From Lentzea fradiae (lineage in GTDB: Bacteria; Actinomycetota; Actinomycetes; Mycobacteriales; Pseudonocardiaceae), in the NCBI RefSeq assembly GCF_900100955.1, contig NZ_FNCC01000006.1, positions 372,001-436,000 of the forward strand: 64,000 nt of DNA. The letters are read 5' to 3'. Made by a program: the position numbers and the translations under genes. The notes beneath the pieces are model-generated. The model ran no database searches. It was not told the origin of the DNA and was given only the letters and a program-made list of their open reading frames with translations. Positions 19,180-27,447 of this stretch are shown here, one piece after another (position 1 is the first letter of the stretch; every line of letters begins with the position of its first letter).

Positions 19180-20772
19180 ATGCCCACCACCGGCAACCCG
19201 GTGCTGAACCTCAGCGTCTTCGCGGTGTTCGTCCTGATCACCCTGTACGTCGTCTACCGGGCCAGCAGCCGCAACGTGACGGCGTCGGACTACTACGCCG
19301 CCGGCGGCTCGTTCACCGGCGCGCAGAACGGCGTGGCGCTCTCCGGCGACTTCCTGTCCGCCGCGTCGTTCCTCGGCATCTCCGGCGGCATCGCGGCGCA
19401 CGGCTACGACGGCTTCCTGTACTCGGTCGGCTGGGTCGTCGCGTGGCTCGTCGGCCTGCTGCTGATCGCGGAGGGCCTGCGCAACACCGGCCGCTTCACC
19501 GTGGGCGACGTGCTGGCGTTCCGGATGCGGCAGCGTCCCGTCCGCGCGGCGGCGGCGAACGCGACGCTGGTGATCTCGTTCTTCTACATGATCGCGCAGA
19601 TGGCGGGCGCCGGCGGTCTGGTCGCGTTGCTGCTCGACGTGACCTCGAAGTGGGGCCAGGCGCTGCTGATCGCGCTGGTCGGCATGATCATGGTGGCCTA
19701 CGTGCTGATCGGCGGCATGAAGGGCACCACGTGGGTGCAGATCATCAAGGCCGTCCTGCTGCTGCTCTGCGTGACCACGATGACGGTCTTCCTGCTGGGC
19801 AAGTTCGGGCTGAGCCTGTCTGCGATCATGCAGCAGGCCGCCGAGAACAACGAGCTCGGCGCCGCCGTCCTCGACCCCGGCGCGAAGTACGGCTTCAGCG
19901 CGATGTCCAAACTGGACTTCGTCTCGCTGGCGCTGTCGCTCGTGCTGGGCATCGCGTCGCTGCCGCACGTGCTGATGCGCTTCTACACGGTGCCCAACGC
20001 CGTCGAGGCCCGCCGGTCGGTCGTGTGGGCGACCTGGACGATGGTCATCTTCTACCTGTGCACGCTGGTGATCGGCTTCGGCGCGATGGCGCTGGTCGGC
20101 ACCGACACGATCGCCGCGGCGCCGGGTGGCGAGAACTCCGCCGCGCCGCTGCTCGCGTTCCGCATCGGCGGCGCGGTCCTGCTGGGCATCGTGTCCGCGG
20201 TGGCGTTCGCGACGATCCTCGCGGTGGTCGCGGGTCTCACGCTGGCCGCGTCCGCCTCGTTCGCGCACGACGTCTACGCCAACGTCATCAAGCGCGGCGA
20301 CGCCGAGCCGCGCCGCGAGATCCGGGTGGCCCGGCTGACCGCCGTCGTCGTCGGCGCCCTGTCGATCATCGGCGGCATCGCGGCGAACGGGCAGAACGTC
20401 GCGTTCCTCGTGTCGCTGGCACTGGCGCTCGCGGCGTCGGCGAACCTGTCGACGATCCTGTACACGATCTTCTGGCGGCGCTTCAACACCGTCGGCACGC
20501 TGTGGAGCATCTACGGCGGCCTGGGCTCGTGCCTGGTGCTCATCCTCTTCTCGCCGGTGCTGTCCGGCTCGCGGACGTCGATCTTCCCGGACGTCGACTT
20601 CGCGTGGTTCCCGCTGGGCAACCCGGGCATCGTGTCGATCCCGTTCTCGTTCCTGTGCGGGTTCGTGGCGACGATCCTCTCCAAGCCGGACGCCGACAAG
20701 GCGGCGCTCGCGGCGGAGATGGAGGTCAGGGCCATCGCGGGCATCGGCGTCAAGGGCGGCACCGGCTCCTGA
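19180..20772 (+). CDS. Sodium:solute symporter, acetate/monocarboxylate type (ActP/MctC-like)
   Basis: A 530-residue, 13-span SSS-family symporter. Conserved features include SDYYAAGGSFTGAQNGVALSG (residues 30-50), where the sodium site begins, and the LPHVLMRFYTVPNAVEARRS segment near 265-284, which is typical of ActP/MctC-like carriers of acetate, propionate or pyruvate. It follows a DUF485 subunit gene in one operon and is closed by a strong convergent hairpin. The kind of monocarboxylate carried cannot be assigned. Confidence 0.9.
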   Translation: MPTTGNPVLNLSVFAVFVLITLYVVYRASSRNVTASDYYAAGGSFTGAQNGVALSGDFLSAASFLGISGGIAAHGYDGFLYSVGWVVAWLVGLLLIAEGLRNTGRFTVGDVLAFRMRQRPVRAAAANATLVISFFYMIAQMAGAGGLVALLLDVTSKWGQALLIALVGMIMVAYVLIGGMKGTTWVQIIKAVLLLLCVTTMTVFLLGKFGLSLSAIMQQAAENNELGAAVLDPGAKYGFSAMSKLDFVSLALSLVLGIASLPHVLMRFYTVPNAVEARRSVVWATWTMVIFYLCTLVIGFGAMALVGTDTIAAAPGGENSAAPLLAFRIGGAVLLGIVSAVAFATILAVVAGLTLAASASFAHDVYANVIKRGDAEPRREIRVARLTAVVVGALSIIGGIAANGQNVAFLVSLALALAASANLSTILYTIFWRRFNTVGTLWSIYGGLGSCLVLILFSPVLSGSRTSIFPDVDFAWFPLGNPGIVSIPFSFLCGFVATILSKPDADKAALAAEMEVRAIAGIGVKGGTGS

Positions 20773-20775
20773 ACA

Positions 20776-20806
20776 CCGGTGACCCGCGCTCGTGGCGGGT
20801 CACCGG
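20776..20806. terminator. Strong hairpin between convergent genes
   Basis: CCGGTGACCCGC at 20776-20787 pairs perfectly with GCGGGTCACCGG at 20795-20806 around a 7-base loop. There is no T-tract, so termination would rely on the stem alone, as is common in high-GC actinobacteria. It can serve both the symporter operon and the PAP2 gene. Confidence 0.65.
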
Positions 20807-20812
20807 CGCACG

Positions 20813-21298
20813 TCAGCGCAGCCGGGGCATCACCACCGTCGGCGCGTCGTCCGGGGTCCTGGACCGCTGCCACCGGTCCAGCAGCACGGCGATCCCCCAC
20901 GACACCAGCGCCCCGAGCGTCAGGCCCGCCAGCACGTCGTGCACGTAGTGGACGCCGACGATCACCCGCGACGAGGCCGCCAGCAGCGCGCAGACCGCGG
21001 CGATCCAGCCGTAGGTGCGGTGCAGGAACCAGATGGCCATCGCGGACGAGCCCGCGATCACCGAGTGGTTGCTGGGGAACGACCAGTCCCCGACCTCGGG
21101 GCACTCCGCGAGCGACGGCCGCGTCCTGCAGGGCCTGTCCTCCTGCACGACGAGCTTGACCACCTCGCTGACGCCGTAGGCCACCACCACGCCGCAACCG
21201 GCGAGAATCGCCCTCAGCCGGTGGCGGAACCACAACGCCAGGAACATCAACGCGAACACGAACAGCACGGCGTCGGTACCGATCACAAGCCAGGTCAC
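20813..21298 (-). CDS. PAP2-family membrane phosphatase
   Basis: The 161-residue protein has about five membrane spans and the three phosphatase signatures: KLVVQEDRP (motif 1), FPSNHS (motif 2, with catalytic His) and SRVIVGVHYVHDV (motif 3). Enzymes of this group dephosphorylate lipid phosphates such as undecaprenyl pyrophosphate or phosphatidate at the membrane. GTG at 21298 is chosen as the start, with GGACGG upstream, since the first span then lies at the N-terminus. Members with such short N-termini usually have unknown lipid substrates. Confidence 0.82.
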   Translation of the reverse strand: MTWLVIGTDAVLFVFALMFLALWFRHRLRAILAGCGVVVAYGVSEVVKLVVQEDRPCRTRPSLAECPEVGDWSFPSNHSVIAGSSAMAIWFLHRTYGWIAAVCALLAASSRVIVGVHYVHDVLAGLTLGALVSWGIAVLLDRWQRSRTPDDAPTVVMPRLR

Positions 21299-21416
21299 CC
21301 GTCCGAATTTAGCGAACCGCTCATCGGGGTGACTTCCGCCGTTGGTTTCCGTGACACCTCCACCCCGGCGGCGGGGCTCGGGTTTGCGTCCCCGGTCCGC
21401 CGGAAACCACGAGGGC

Positions 21417-21605
21417 ATGACCGAGCACCAGTTCACCACCCCGGAAGGCGGCGGCGAGCCCGTCGACGACGAACCGGACGCCGTCGCGGTCGAAGAGGCC
21501 GGTGGGCACGTCACCGCGCCCGAGGAGACCGCCATGCACGTCGAGGAGACCGAGGAGGGCGGTGGCCGCGTCGACCGGCCGGACGACGGGTACCTGACCC
21601 GCTGA
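21417..21605 (+). CDS. Small acidic hypothetical protein
   Basis: The 62-residue product is strongly acidic, with about one residue in three Asp or Glu and almost no hydrophobic core, so it is probably disordered. It begins TEHQFTTPEGGGEPVDDEPD after Met and has a GAGGG ribosome site. No domain is recognised. The downstream bases contain CCCGCTCGAGCGGG, a perfect 14-base palindrome (about 21675-21688), which might end the transcript. Low-complexity coding in high-GC DNA can be spurious, so this call is moderate. Confidence 0.45.
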   Translation: MTEHQFTTPEGGGEPVDDEPDAVAVEEAGGHVTAPEETAMHVEETEEGGGRVDRPDDGYLTR

Positions 21606-21766
21606 GACACCCGTCCGGGCGGCTCACGCCGAGTCACGCCAGGTCATCGCGAGATCGCTCGAATCCCGCTCGAGTCCCGCTCGAGCGGGCGTTCGTCTAG
21701 GACACAAGCTGACCTCAAGCGGTTCTAGAGTCCTGTGTGTCGGGACGAACGAGCGAAGGAAAAACG

Positions 21767-22294
21767 ATGACCACCACCGAGATCCTCACCGGCGCGACCC
21801 TCACCGGTGAGCGCGCGGTGCTGCTCGAGACCCTCCAGCAGCACCGCTTCCTCTTCACGTTCACCGCGCAGGGCCTGACCGACGAGCAGGCCGCGGCCAG
21901 CCCGACCGCCAGCGCCCTGAGCATCGGCGGGCTGATCAAGCACGTCACGTCGGTCGAGGAGAGCTGGGTCCGGTTCATCGAGCAGGGCACCTCGGCGATG
22001 GAGCCCGGTGCCGACGCGCACGAGACCCACGAGGCGAACTTCCGGATGGCGCCCGGCGAGACCCTGGACGGCCTGCTCGCCCGGTACGCCGAGGTCGCGG
22101 CCTACACCGACAAGCTCGTCGAGACCGTCGACCTCGACCTGGCGCACCCGCTGCCGTCCGCCCCGTGGTTCCCCGAGGGCAAGACGTGGTCGGCGCGGCG
22201 CGTGCTCGTGCACATCGTCGCCGAGACCGCGCAGCACGCGGGCCACGCGGACATCATCCGCGAGACGATCGACGGCCAGAAGACGATGGGCTGA
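21767..22294 (+). CDS. DinB/DUF664-family protein
   Basis: A 175-residue four-helix-bundle protein of the DinB superfamily (DUF664 branch). The three metal-binding His expected of the fold are visible in IGGLIKHVTSVEESW (about residue 60) and in VHIVAETAQHAGHADIIRE near the C-terminus. Family members include thiol-dependent transferases using bacillithiol or mycothiol and many of unknown role. The ATG at 21767 has GAAGGAAAAACG in front and is preferred over the ATG 30 bases upstream. Confidence 0.87.
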   Translation: MTTTEILTGATLTGERAVLLETLQQHRFLFTFTAQGLTDEQAAASPTASALSIGGLIKHVTSVEESWVRFIEQGTSAMEPGADAHETHEANFRMAPGETLDGLLARYAEVAAYTDKLVETVDLDLAHPLPSAPWFPEGKTWSARRVLVHIVAETAQHAGHADIIRETIDGQKTMG

Positions 22295-22310
22295 CGTGGT
22301 GGGCTGACCG

Positions 22311-23891
22311 TCAGGCCACCGGCGGGCTGAAGGTCGAGAGGAACTGGTCGCGGAAGTCGCTCATGCGCGACACCGGGGCCGTTCCTCCCGGCTTGAGCCC
22401 GTCGTCCCAGCGCCACGACCCCACCTGCTCCAGCACGGCGGGGTCCTTGGCCACGATGGTGATCGGCACGTCCCGCGACGCCCCCTCGCCGGTCACCATC
22501 TGCGCCGGCTGGTGGTCGCCGAGGAACACCAGGACGAGGTTCTCGTCGCCGTACCGCTCGACGTAGGAGACCACCGACTCCAGCGAGTACGAGATCGAGT
22601 GCGCGTAGTCGGCGCGCACCGCGGCCGGGTCGCGGCCGAAGATCGACTCCGGCGGGTCGTCCGAGGCGGGCATCGTCGCGTAGACCGACCCGTCGCCGAG
22701 CTCCTCCCAGTCGACGAAGTCCGGCGTGGGCGACCACGGCGCGTGCGAGGACACCATCGGGATCGCGGCCATCACCGGACCGTGCTGCTTCGCGCGTTCG
22801 TTGCGCTGGAACGACTCCAGCGTGAACTGGTCGGGTGTGGTCGCGTAGCCGAAGCGCGGACCTGCGTACCCGAGCTTCTGCGCGGGGTAGATCTCGTCGT
22901 AGTGGAAGAAGTCCCCTTCCGGCCACGCCTGCGTGATGCCGGGGACCACGCCGACCGAACGCCACGACGCCTCGCGGAACGCGCGCGGCAGCGACAGCCG
23001 GTCCGACGCCACGAGGTTGCGGTAGCGCTGCTGGTTGTCGATCCACAGCCCGGACAGCAGCGTCGCCTGCGCCATCCAGCTGCCACCACCGGCCGTCGGC
23101 GACGTCAGGAAAGCCGAGCGCGCCGAGTACCCGGCGGCGGTCAGGCGCGCGTCGCCGTCGGCGAGTTTCGCCGCCACGTCCGGCATGTCGAGCGCGGACT
23201 TGCCGTAGCTCTCGACGAACGTGAACACGACGTCCTTGCCCTGCAACGCCGACAGCAGCCCCGGGCGGTCGCGGAACGCGTCCACGGACGCCTCCGCGGC
23301 GAACGCCTCCTGGTCGTGCAGGCCGACCTTGACGCGCCGGGCGTGGTCGACGAGTGCCGTCGCGGCGGAGTCGGAGTAGACCGGAATCCCCGGCACCGCA
23401 AGCGAAACGCACAGCACGGCCGCCGCCGCGACCGCACGTGTCGTGACGGGGCGCCGTGCGGCGGCGACGGTGCTCAGCCGCACCACCGAAACCGTTGCCA
23501 GCCAGACGATCCCGGCCACCAGCACGACCGTGAGCGCCACGGCCAGCACGGAGGCGGCCCGGCCGAACGTCACGTCCACGAAGTCGAGTGCGGGCACCAG
23601 CAGCGGCCAGTCCAGCACGAGGTCGAACGGCCGGTACAGCACCACGTCGAACCCGATGTCCATGATCTTGACGACGGTGAACAGTCCCAGCGCGACACCG
23701 CCCGCGACGGCGGCGGGCCCGCGAACCCGGTCCGGCAGCAGCACGAGCACCATGACGCCGACGAGACCTTCGAGCGGCACCCGCAGGAACGCCTCGGGCG
23801 TGAACTTCTCCAGGTCGCTCGGCGCGATGAGCACGAACACCACGAACAGCCCTGCCAGCACGGTGGCCGTCCGGCGCAGCAACACCCTCAC
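22311..23891 (-). CDS. Sulfatase-like membrane enzyme (phosphoglycerol-transferase fold)
   Basis: The 526-residue protein has about five N-terminal membrane spans (to about residue 165) and an extracytoplasmic alkaline-phosphatase-fold domain. The segment VVFTFVESYGKSALD carries the metal-binding Glu and the nucleophile region, and FLGDHQPAQMV near the C-terminus gives the Asp-His metal pair. This layout matches lipoteichoic-acid-synthase-like and phosphoethanolamine-transferase-like enzymes. In actinobacteria the substrate is generally unknown; transfer of a phospho-alcohol to a glycan or lipid is a reasonable inference. Confidence 0.8.
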   Translation of the reverse strand: MRVLLRRTATVLAGLFVVFVLIAPSDLEKFTPEAFLRVPLEGLVGVMVLVLLPDRVRGPAAVAGGVALGLFTVVKIMDIGFDVVLYRPFDLVLDWPLLVPALDFVDVTFGRAASVLAVALTVVLVAGIVWLATVSVVRLSTVAAARRPVTTRAVAAAAVLCVSLAVPGIPVYSDSAATALVDHARRVKVGLHDQEAFAAEASVDAFRDRPGLLSALQGKDVVFTFVESYGKSALDMPDVAAKLADGDARLTAAGYSARSAFLTSPTAGGGSWMAQATLLSGLWIDNQQRYRNLVASDRLSLPRAFREASWRSVGVVPGITQAWPEGDFFHYDEIYPAQKLGYAGPRFGYATTPDQFTLESFQRNERAKQHGPVMAAIPMVSSHAPWSPTPDFVDWEELGDGSVYATMPASDDPPESIFGRDPAAVRADYAHSISYSLESVVSYVERYGDENLVLVFLGDHQPAQMVTGEGASRDVPITIVAKDPAVLEQVGSWRWDDGLKPGGTAPVSRMSDFRDQFLSTFSPPVA

Positions 23892-23956
23892 CGAGCTCCC
23901 CTTTCCCCTGACCTACGAGGTAAACGCGGCGCGGCACGCGGCCGGTTCAACTGCTC

Positions 23957-23962
23957 TACGAT
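23957..23962 (+). promoter_or_regulatory. -10 element for leaderless transcription of the RibD-C-like gene
   Basis: TACGAT lies six bases before the GTG at 23969. In actinobacteria a -10 at this distance places the transcript start at the start codon, which explains the lack of a ribosome-binding site here. Confidence 0.5.
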
Positions 23963-23968
23963 CGGTTC

Positions 23969-24634
23969 GTGACCCGCCCGCACGTTCTGCTCAGCGTCGC
24001 CGTCAGCCTCGACGGCCACATCGACGACCGCGGGACCGAGAGGTTTCCGCTGTCCAACGCCGAGGACTTCGACCACGTCGACCGGTTGCGAGCGGAGTCC
24101 GACGCGATCCTGGCCGGGGCGGAGACGTTGCGCCGCGACGACGCGCGACTGCTCGTGTACAGCGAGGAACGACGCGCACGCAGAATAGCCGAGGGAAAGC
24201 CCGAGTACCCTTTGCGGGTCACCGTCACCCGCAGCGGTGATCTCGACCCTGACCTGCGGTTCTGGCACTGCGGCGGCGAGCGGCTGGTCTACACGTGCAG
24301 CGAGCGGACCACTGTGGACCACCTCGCGGAGACGAAGCTCTTCCGCGGTTTCCCTGACGTCCTCGACGACCTGGGCGCACGCGGCATGAAAAGGCTCATG
24401 GTCGAGGGCGGCACGAGCATCCACACCGCGTTCCTCGAAGCCGGTCTCGCGGACGAGATCCGGATCGCGGTGGCGCCGATGCTGATCGGGCAGGCGGCGG
24501 CACCGCGGTTCGTGAACCCCGCCGAGTTCCCCGGTGGACCGGCACGCCGGTTCCACCTGGAGGAGGTCTCGAAGGTCGGGGACGTCGCCGTGCTGCGCTA
24601 CCTGCCGAAGGTCACTTCTTCTTCGCCACGGTGA
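23969..24634 (+). CDS. RibD C-terminal-type (dihydrofolate-reductase-fold) reductase
   Basis: The 221-residue protein has the RibD C-terminal/DHFR-like fold that reduces the ribosyl side chain of the GTP-derived pyrimidine in riboflavin synthesis, using NADPH. It shows SVAVSLDGHIDD (residues 9-20), the AILAGAETLRRDDARL helix (about 46-61) and the glycine-rich nucleotide loop MVEGGTSIHTAFL near 140-152. There is no deaminase half. It lies at the border of a cluster that includes GTP cyclohydrolase II, so it could act on the same pyrimidine intermediate. The family is broad, so this substrate is inference. Confidence 0.83.
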   Translation: MTRPHVLLSVAVSLDGHIDDRGTERFPLSNAEDFDHVDRLRAESDAILAGAETLRRDDARLLVYSEERRARRIAEGKPEYPLRVTVTRSGDLDPDLRFWHCGGERLVYTCSERTTVDHLAETKLFRGFPDVLDDLGARGMKRLMVEGGTSIHTAFLEAGLADEIRIAVAPMLIGQAAAPRFVNPAEFPGGPARRFHLEEVSKVGDVAVLRYLPKVTSSSPR

Positions 24635-25016
24635 GAGCACCGAGGATCTGCTCGCGGCGGTAGACCGCGATCACCAGCGCCCACACGACGTAGATCAGCG
24701 GCAGCTTCGCGTCGTCGAGACCGCCGTTGGTCACCAGGAAGACCTCGGTGAGCGCCGCGCCGGTCATGATGCCCGCGAGCGCGAGCGCCGCCAGGCCGCA
24801 GATGCGCGGGACGAGCAGTCCGACGGCGGTCGCGATCTCCAGCACGCCGGTGGCGTAGCGGAACCACTGACCGAGGCCGATGTCGTCGAACTTCGCGACG
24901 AACTGGTCGGTGAACAACGCGTAGCCGTTCATGAAGAACTGCCACGCGAGCACGATCTGCAAGATCCAGACGACGATGTTGCCGATCTTCGCCGCGGTCG
25001 AGGTCTGCTCAGACAT
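24612..25016 (-). CDS. DoxX-family membrane protein
   Basis: A 134-residue protein with four membrane spans, and the family-typical FFMNGYALFTDQF and ATGVLEIATAVGLLVP segments. DoxX-like proteins are accessory membrane proteins in redox or oxidative-stress contexts, generally of unknown activity. It overlaps the CDP-alcohol phosphotransferase gene by 8 bp and the convergent RibD-C-like gene by 23 bp, indicating co-expression with the former. Confidence 0.82.
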   Translation of the reverse strand: MSEQTSTAAKIGNIVVWILQIVLAWQFFMNGYALFTDQFVAKFDDIGLGQWFRYATGVLEIATAVGLLVPRICGLAALALAGIMTGAALTEVFLVTNGGLDDAKLPLIYVVWALVIAVYRREQILGALTVAKKK

Positions 25017-25743
25017 GGCGGGATTGTCCCACCGCGACCGCCGAGTTGTTCCACAACCAGAGCACGTCCCGCCCGAACGACCACACCAGGGACGCCAGGG
25101 CGAGACCCACGAGCGCCACCGCGAACGGCAGCAGCCCTGACGCCGCGACGACGAGGAAGATCCCCTGCACCGCCGCCACCGTCTTGCGCGCGTAGCTGGC
25201 CGGCAGCGGCGCGTTCAGCCAGCGCAGACGCCACGAGGCGGCCACGAACACATACCGCATCAGGCCGATCGCGAGCACCCACGGCCCCATCTGCACGGCG
25301 ACGTACGCGCTGAGCACCAGGATCAGGAACGCGTCGACCTCCATGTCGAACCGGGCGCCGAGCTGCGACGACGTACCCGTGCGGCGGGCGACCTGGCCGT
25401 CCACCCAGTCGAGCGACAGCGCGACGGCGGCGAGCGTCACGACCAGCCCGACCGGCACGTCCTCACCCGCCCGGTCGGCGACCAGCGCCGTCACCGCGCC
25501 GACCAGCAGGCCCCGCGCCAGCGTGACGCGGTCGGCGGGACCGAGCGAGCGGGTGCGGTGGCGCTGCATGCCGTAGCCGAGGAACGCCCACGTGGCGAAC
25601 CCGTAGGCGAGGCCGGCGGCCCAGCCGAGCGGCCCGAGGCCCGCGGTCGCCCCCACCACGGCCAGCAGGAGCACCTGCGCGACGGCCCAGGCTGCGGGCT
25701 CCCGTACGACGACGGGAGTCCTGGTGTGCTGAAGTGTGATCAT
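25009..25743 (-). CDS. CDP-alcohol phosphatidyltransferase-family enzyme
   Basis: This 244-residue membrane enzyme carries the full signature DG-x2-AR-x8-G-x3-D-x3-D (DWVDGQVARR then GARFDMEVD, about residues 113-138), so it should transfer a phospho-alcohol from CDP to an acceptor alcohol. About six membrane spans are visible. The ATG at 25743 has AGGGG upstream. It shares a 41-bp promoter region with the divergent alcohol dehydrogenase gene. Substrate could be an ordinary phospholipid head group such as inositol phosphate or glycerol phosphate, but its place in this cluster suggests a dedicated lipid-linked product. Confidence 0.88.
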   Translation of the reverse strand: MITLQHTRTPVVVREPAAWAVAQVLLLAVVGATAGLGPLGWAAGLAYGFATWAFLGYGMQRHRTRSLGPADRVTLARGLLVGAVTALVADRAGEDVPVGLVVTLAAVALSLDWVDGQVARRTGTSSQLGARFDMEVDAFLILVLSAYVAVQMGPWVLAIGLMRYVFVAASWRLRWLNAPLPASYARKTVAAVQGIFLVVAASGLLPFAVALVGLALASLVWSFGRDVLWLWNNSAVAVGQSRHV

Positions 25744-25755
25744 CAGGTGCCCCTA

Positions 25756-25766
25756 ACGAACTTCGT
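25756..25766. promoter_or_regulatory. Small palindrome between divergent genes
   Basis: ACGAACTTCGT is a perfect palindrome around a central C, lying midway between the CDP-alcohol transferase and the dehydrogenase starts. It may be a regulator site for both, though eleven bases is short enough to occur by chance. Confidence 0.3.
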
Positions 25767-25784
25767 GCGGCGGAGGTGTTGTGA

Positions 25785-26768
25785 GTGACACGTACGGCGA
25801 GTGCGTTCTGGCTCAATGAATCCGGAAGAGGTGAAGTCCGTCCGGCGGAGCTGGCGGAGCCCGGCCCGGGCGAGGTCGAGGTGCGCACGCTGTTCTCGGG
25901 GGTCAGCCGCGGCACGGAGACGCTCGTGCACCGCGGAGGTGTCCCGGAGAACCAGTACGCGGTGATGAGGGCTCCCTTCCAGGAGGGCGACTTCCCGTGG
26001 CCGGTGAAGTACGGGTACCTCAACGTGGGTGTCGTTGAACATGGCCCCGAACGACTGCGCGGGCGCACGGTGTTCTGCCTGTACCCGCACCAGACCCGTT
26101 ACGTGGTCCCGGAATCGGCCGTCACGCCCGTGCCGGACGCCGTTCCCGCCGCCCGCGCGGTGCTGGCGGGCACCGTCGAGACCGCGGTGAACGCGGTGTG
26201 GGACGCGCGGCCGTTGATCGGCGACCGGATCGCCGTCGTCGGCGGGGGCATGGTCGGGTCGAGCATCGCGGCGGTGCTGGCGACGTTCCCCGGCGCCCGC
26301 GTCGAGCTGGTGGACGCCGACCCGGCCCGTGAGGCGACCGCGCGGGCACTCGGCGTCGGTTTCGCCTTGCCGGGCAACGCTCTCGGCGACTGCGACCTCG
26401 TCTTCCACGCCAGCGCGACGGAAGCGGGCCTCACGACCGCGCTCGGCCTGCTCGCGCCGGAAGGGAGGGTCGTCGAGCTGAGCTGGTACGGGGACCGGAA
26501 GATCGCCGTGCCGCTGGGCGAGTTCTTCCACTCGAAGCGGCTGACGATCCGCAGCAGCCAGGTCGGCACCGTCGGCCGTCCCGACCGCTCCTACGCCGAA
26601 CGCATGGCGCTCGCGCTCGACCTGCTCGCCGACGCCAGGTTCGACGCGCTGGTCACCGGCAGCAGCCCGTTCGAGGAGCTGCCGGACGTGCTGCCGAAGC
26701 TGGCCGACGGCACGATTCCGGCGCTGTGTCACCGGATTGACTACGGTCTCGGTCATGTTCCCGAGTGA
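25785..26768 (+). CDS. Medium-chain zinc-type alcohol dehydrogenase-like protein
   Basis: The 327-residue protein is a medium-chain dehydrogenase/reductase: an N-terminal GroES-like half (SGVSRGTETLVHRG near 39-52) and a Rossmann half with IAVVGGGMVGSSIAAVLA near residue 148. The usual catalytic-zinc Cys at the start of the GroES half is replaced by Ser and the structural zinc Cys set is missing, so it may not use zinc in the ordinary way. GTG at 25785 has a GGAGG site. The gene precedes the creatininase-like gene, and similar dehydrogenases occur beside PTPS-like genes in other actinomycetes as I recall. Role in the cluster is unknown. Confidence 0.8.
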   Translation: MTRTASAFWLNESGRGEVRPAELAEPGPGEVEVRTLFSGVSRGTETLVHRGGVPENQYAVMRAPFQEGDFPWPVKYGYLNVGVVEHGPERLRGRTVFCLYPHQTRYVVPESAVTPVPDAVPAARAVLAGTVETAVNAVWDARPLIGDRIAVVGGGMVGSSIAAVLATFPGARVELVDADPAREATARALGVGFALPGNALGDCDLVFHASATEAGLTTALGLLAPEGRVVELSWYGDRKIAVPLGEFFHSKRLTIRSSQVGTVGRPDRSYAERMALALDLLADARFDALVTGSSPFEELPDVLPKLADGTIPALCHRIDYGLGHVPE

Positions 26769-27447
26769 CACGACCGTCGACGTCCGCGACCGGCGGGTGG
26801 CCGTGCTCCCGGTCGGCAGCACCGAGCAGCACGGCCCGCACCTGCCGCTCGCCACCGACTCGGTGATCGCGTGGACCATCGCGTCGGAGATCGCGGCGCG
26901 GTACCCGGTGCGGCTGCTGCCGCCGATCCAGTTCTCCTGCTCGCAGGAGCACGCGGACTGGGCGGGCACCGTCAGCATCACCGCCAGCACGCTCATCTCA
27001 GTGGTCACGGACATCGCGGCCTCCCTGCGGCGCACCGGAGTCACGGGCCTCGTGCTGGTGAACGGCCACGGCGGCAACTACGTCCTGCAGAACGTCGTGC
27101 AGGAGGGCGAAGGGCTGGCGCTGTTCCCCGGCCGCGACGACTGGGCGTTCGCGCGGGAGAAGGCCGGGATCGAGACCCCGGCTTTCAGCGACATGCACGC
27201 GGGCGAACTGGAGACGTCCGTCCTCCTGCACGCCCACCCCGACCTCCTCCGGCCCGGCTACGAGAGCTCCGACCACCTGGCGGAGGACCGCAGGCACATG
27301 CTCACCCTGGGGCTGGCCCCGTACACGTCCTCCGGCGTGGTCGGGCGTCCGTCCCTCGCGTCAGCGCGCAAGGGCGAGCTGCTGCTCGCGGGTCTGACCG
27401 AGTCCTTCGGGAACTACCTCGGCCTGTTCGACCTCGGCACGGCGTGA
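26755..27447 (+). CDS. Creatininase-family metal-dependent amidohydrolase
   Basis: The 230-residue product shows the family metal motifs in order: STEQHGPHLPLATD (about residues 22-35), VNGHGGN (about 101-107) and DMHAGELETS (about 143-152), giving the Glu/His/Asp ligands of a dinuclear metal site. Relatives include creatininase, mycofactocin MftE and the archaeal ArfB deformylase, which acts on the formamidopyrimidine produced from GTP. Since a GTP cyclohydrolase II gene is in the same cluster, an ArfB-like role is the most attractive inference. The ATG at 26755 follows TACGGT by seven bases, suggesting leaderless initiation, although it also overlaps the dehydrogenase gene by 14 bp. Confidence 0.85.
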   Translation: MFPSDTTVDVRDRRVAVLPVGSTEQHGPHLPLATDSVIAWTIASEIAARYPVRLLPPIQFSCSQEHADWAGTVSITASTLISVVTDIAASLRRTGVTGLVLVNGHGGNYVLQNVVQEGEGLALFPGRDDWAFAREKAGIETPAFSDMHAGELETSVLLHAHPDLLRPGYESSDHLAEDRRHMLTLGLAPYTSSGVVGRPSLASARKGELLLAGLTESFGNYLGLFDLGTA

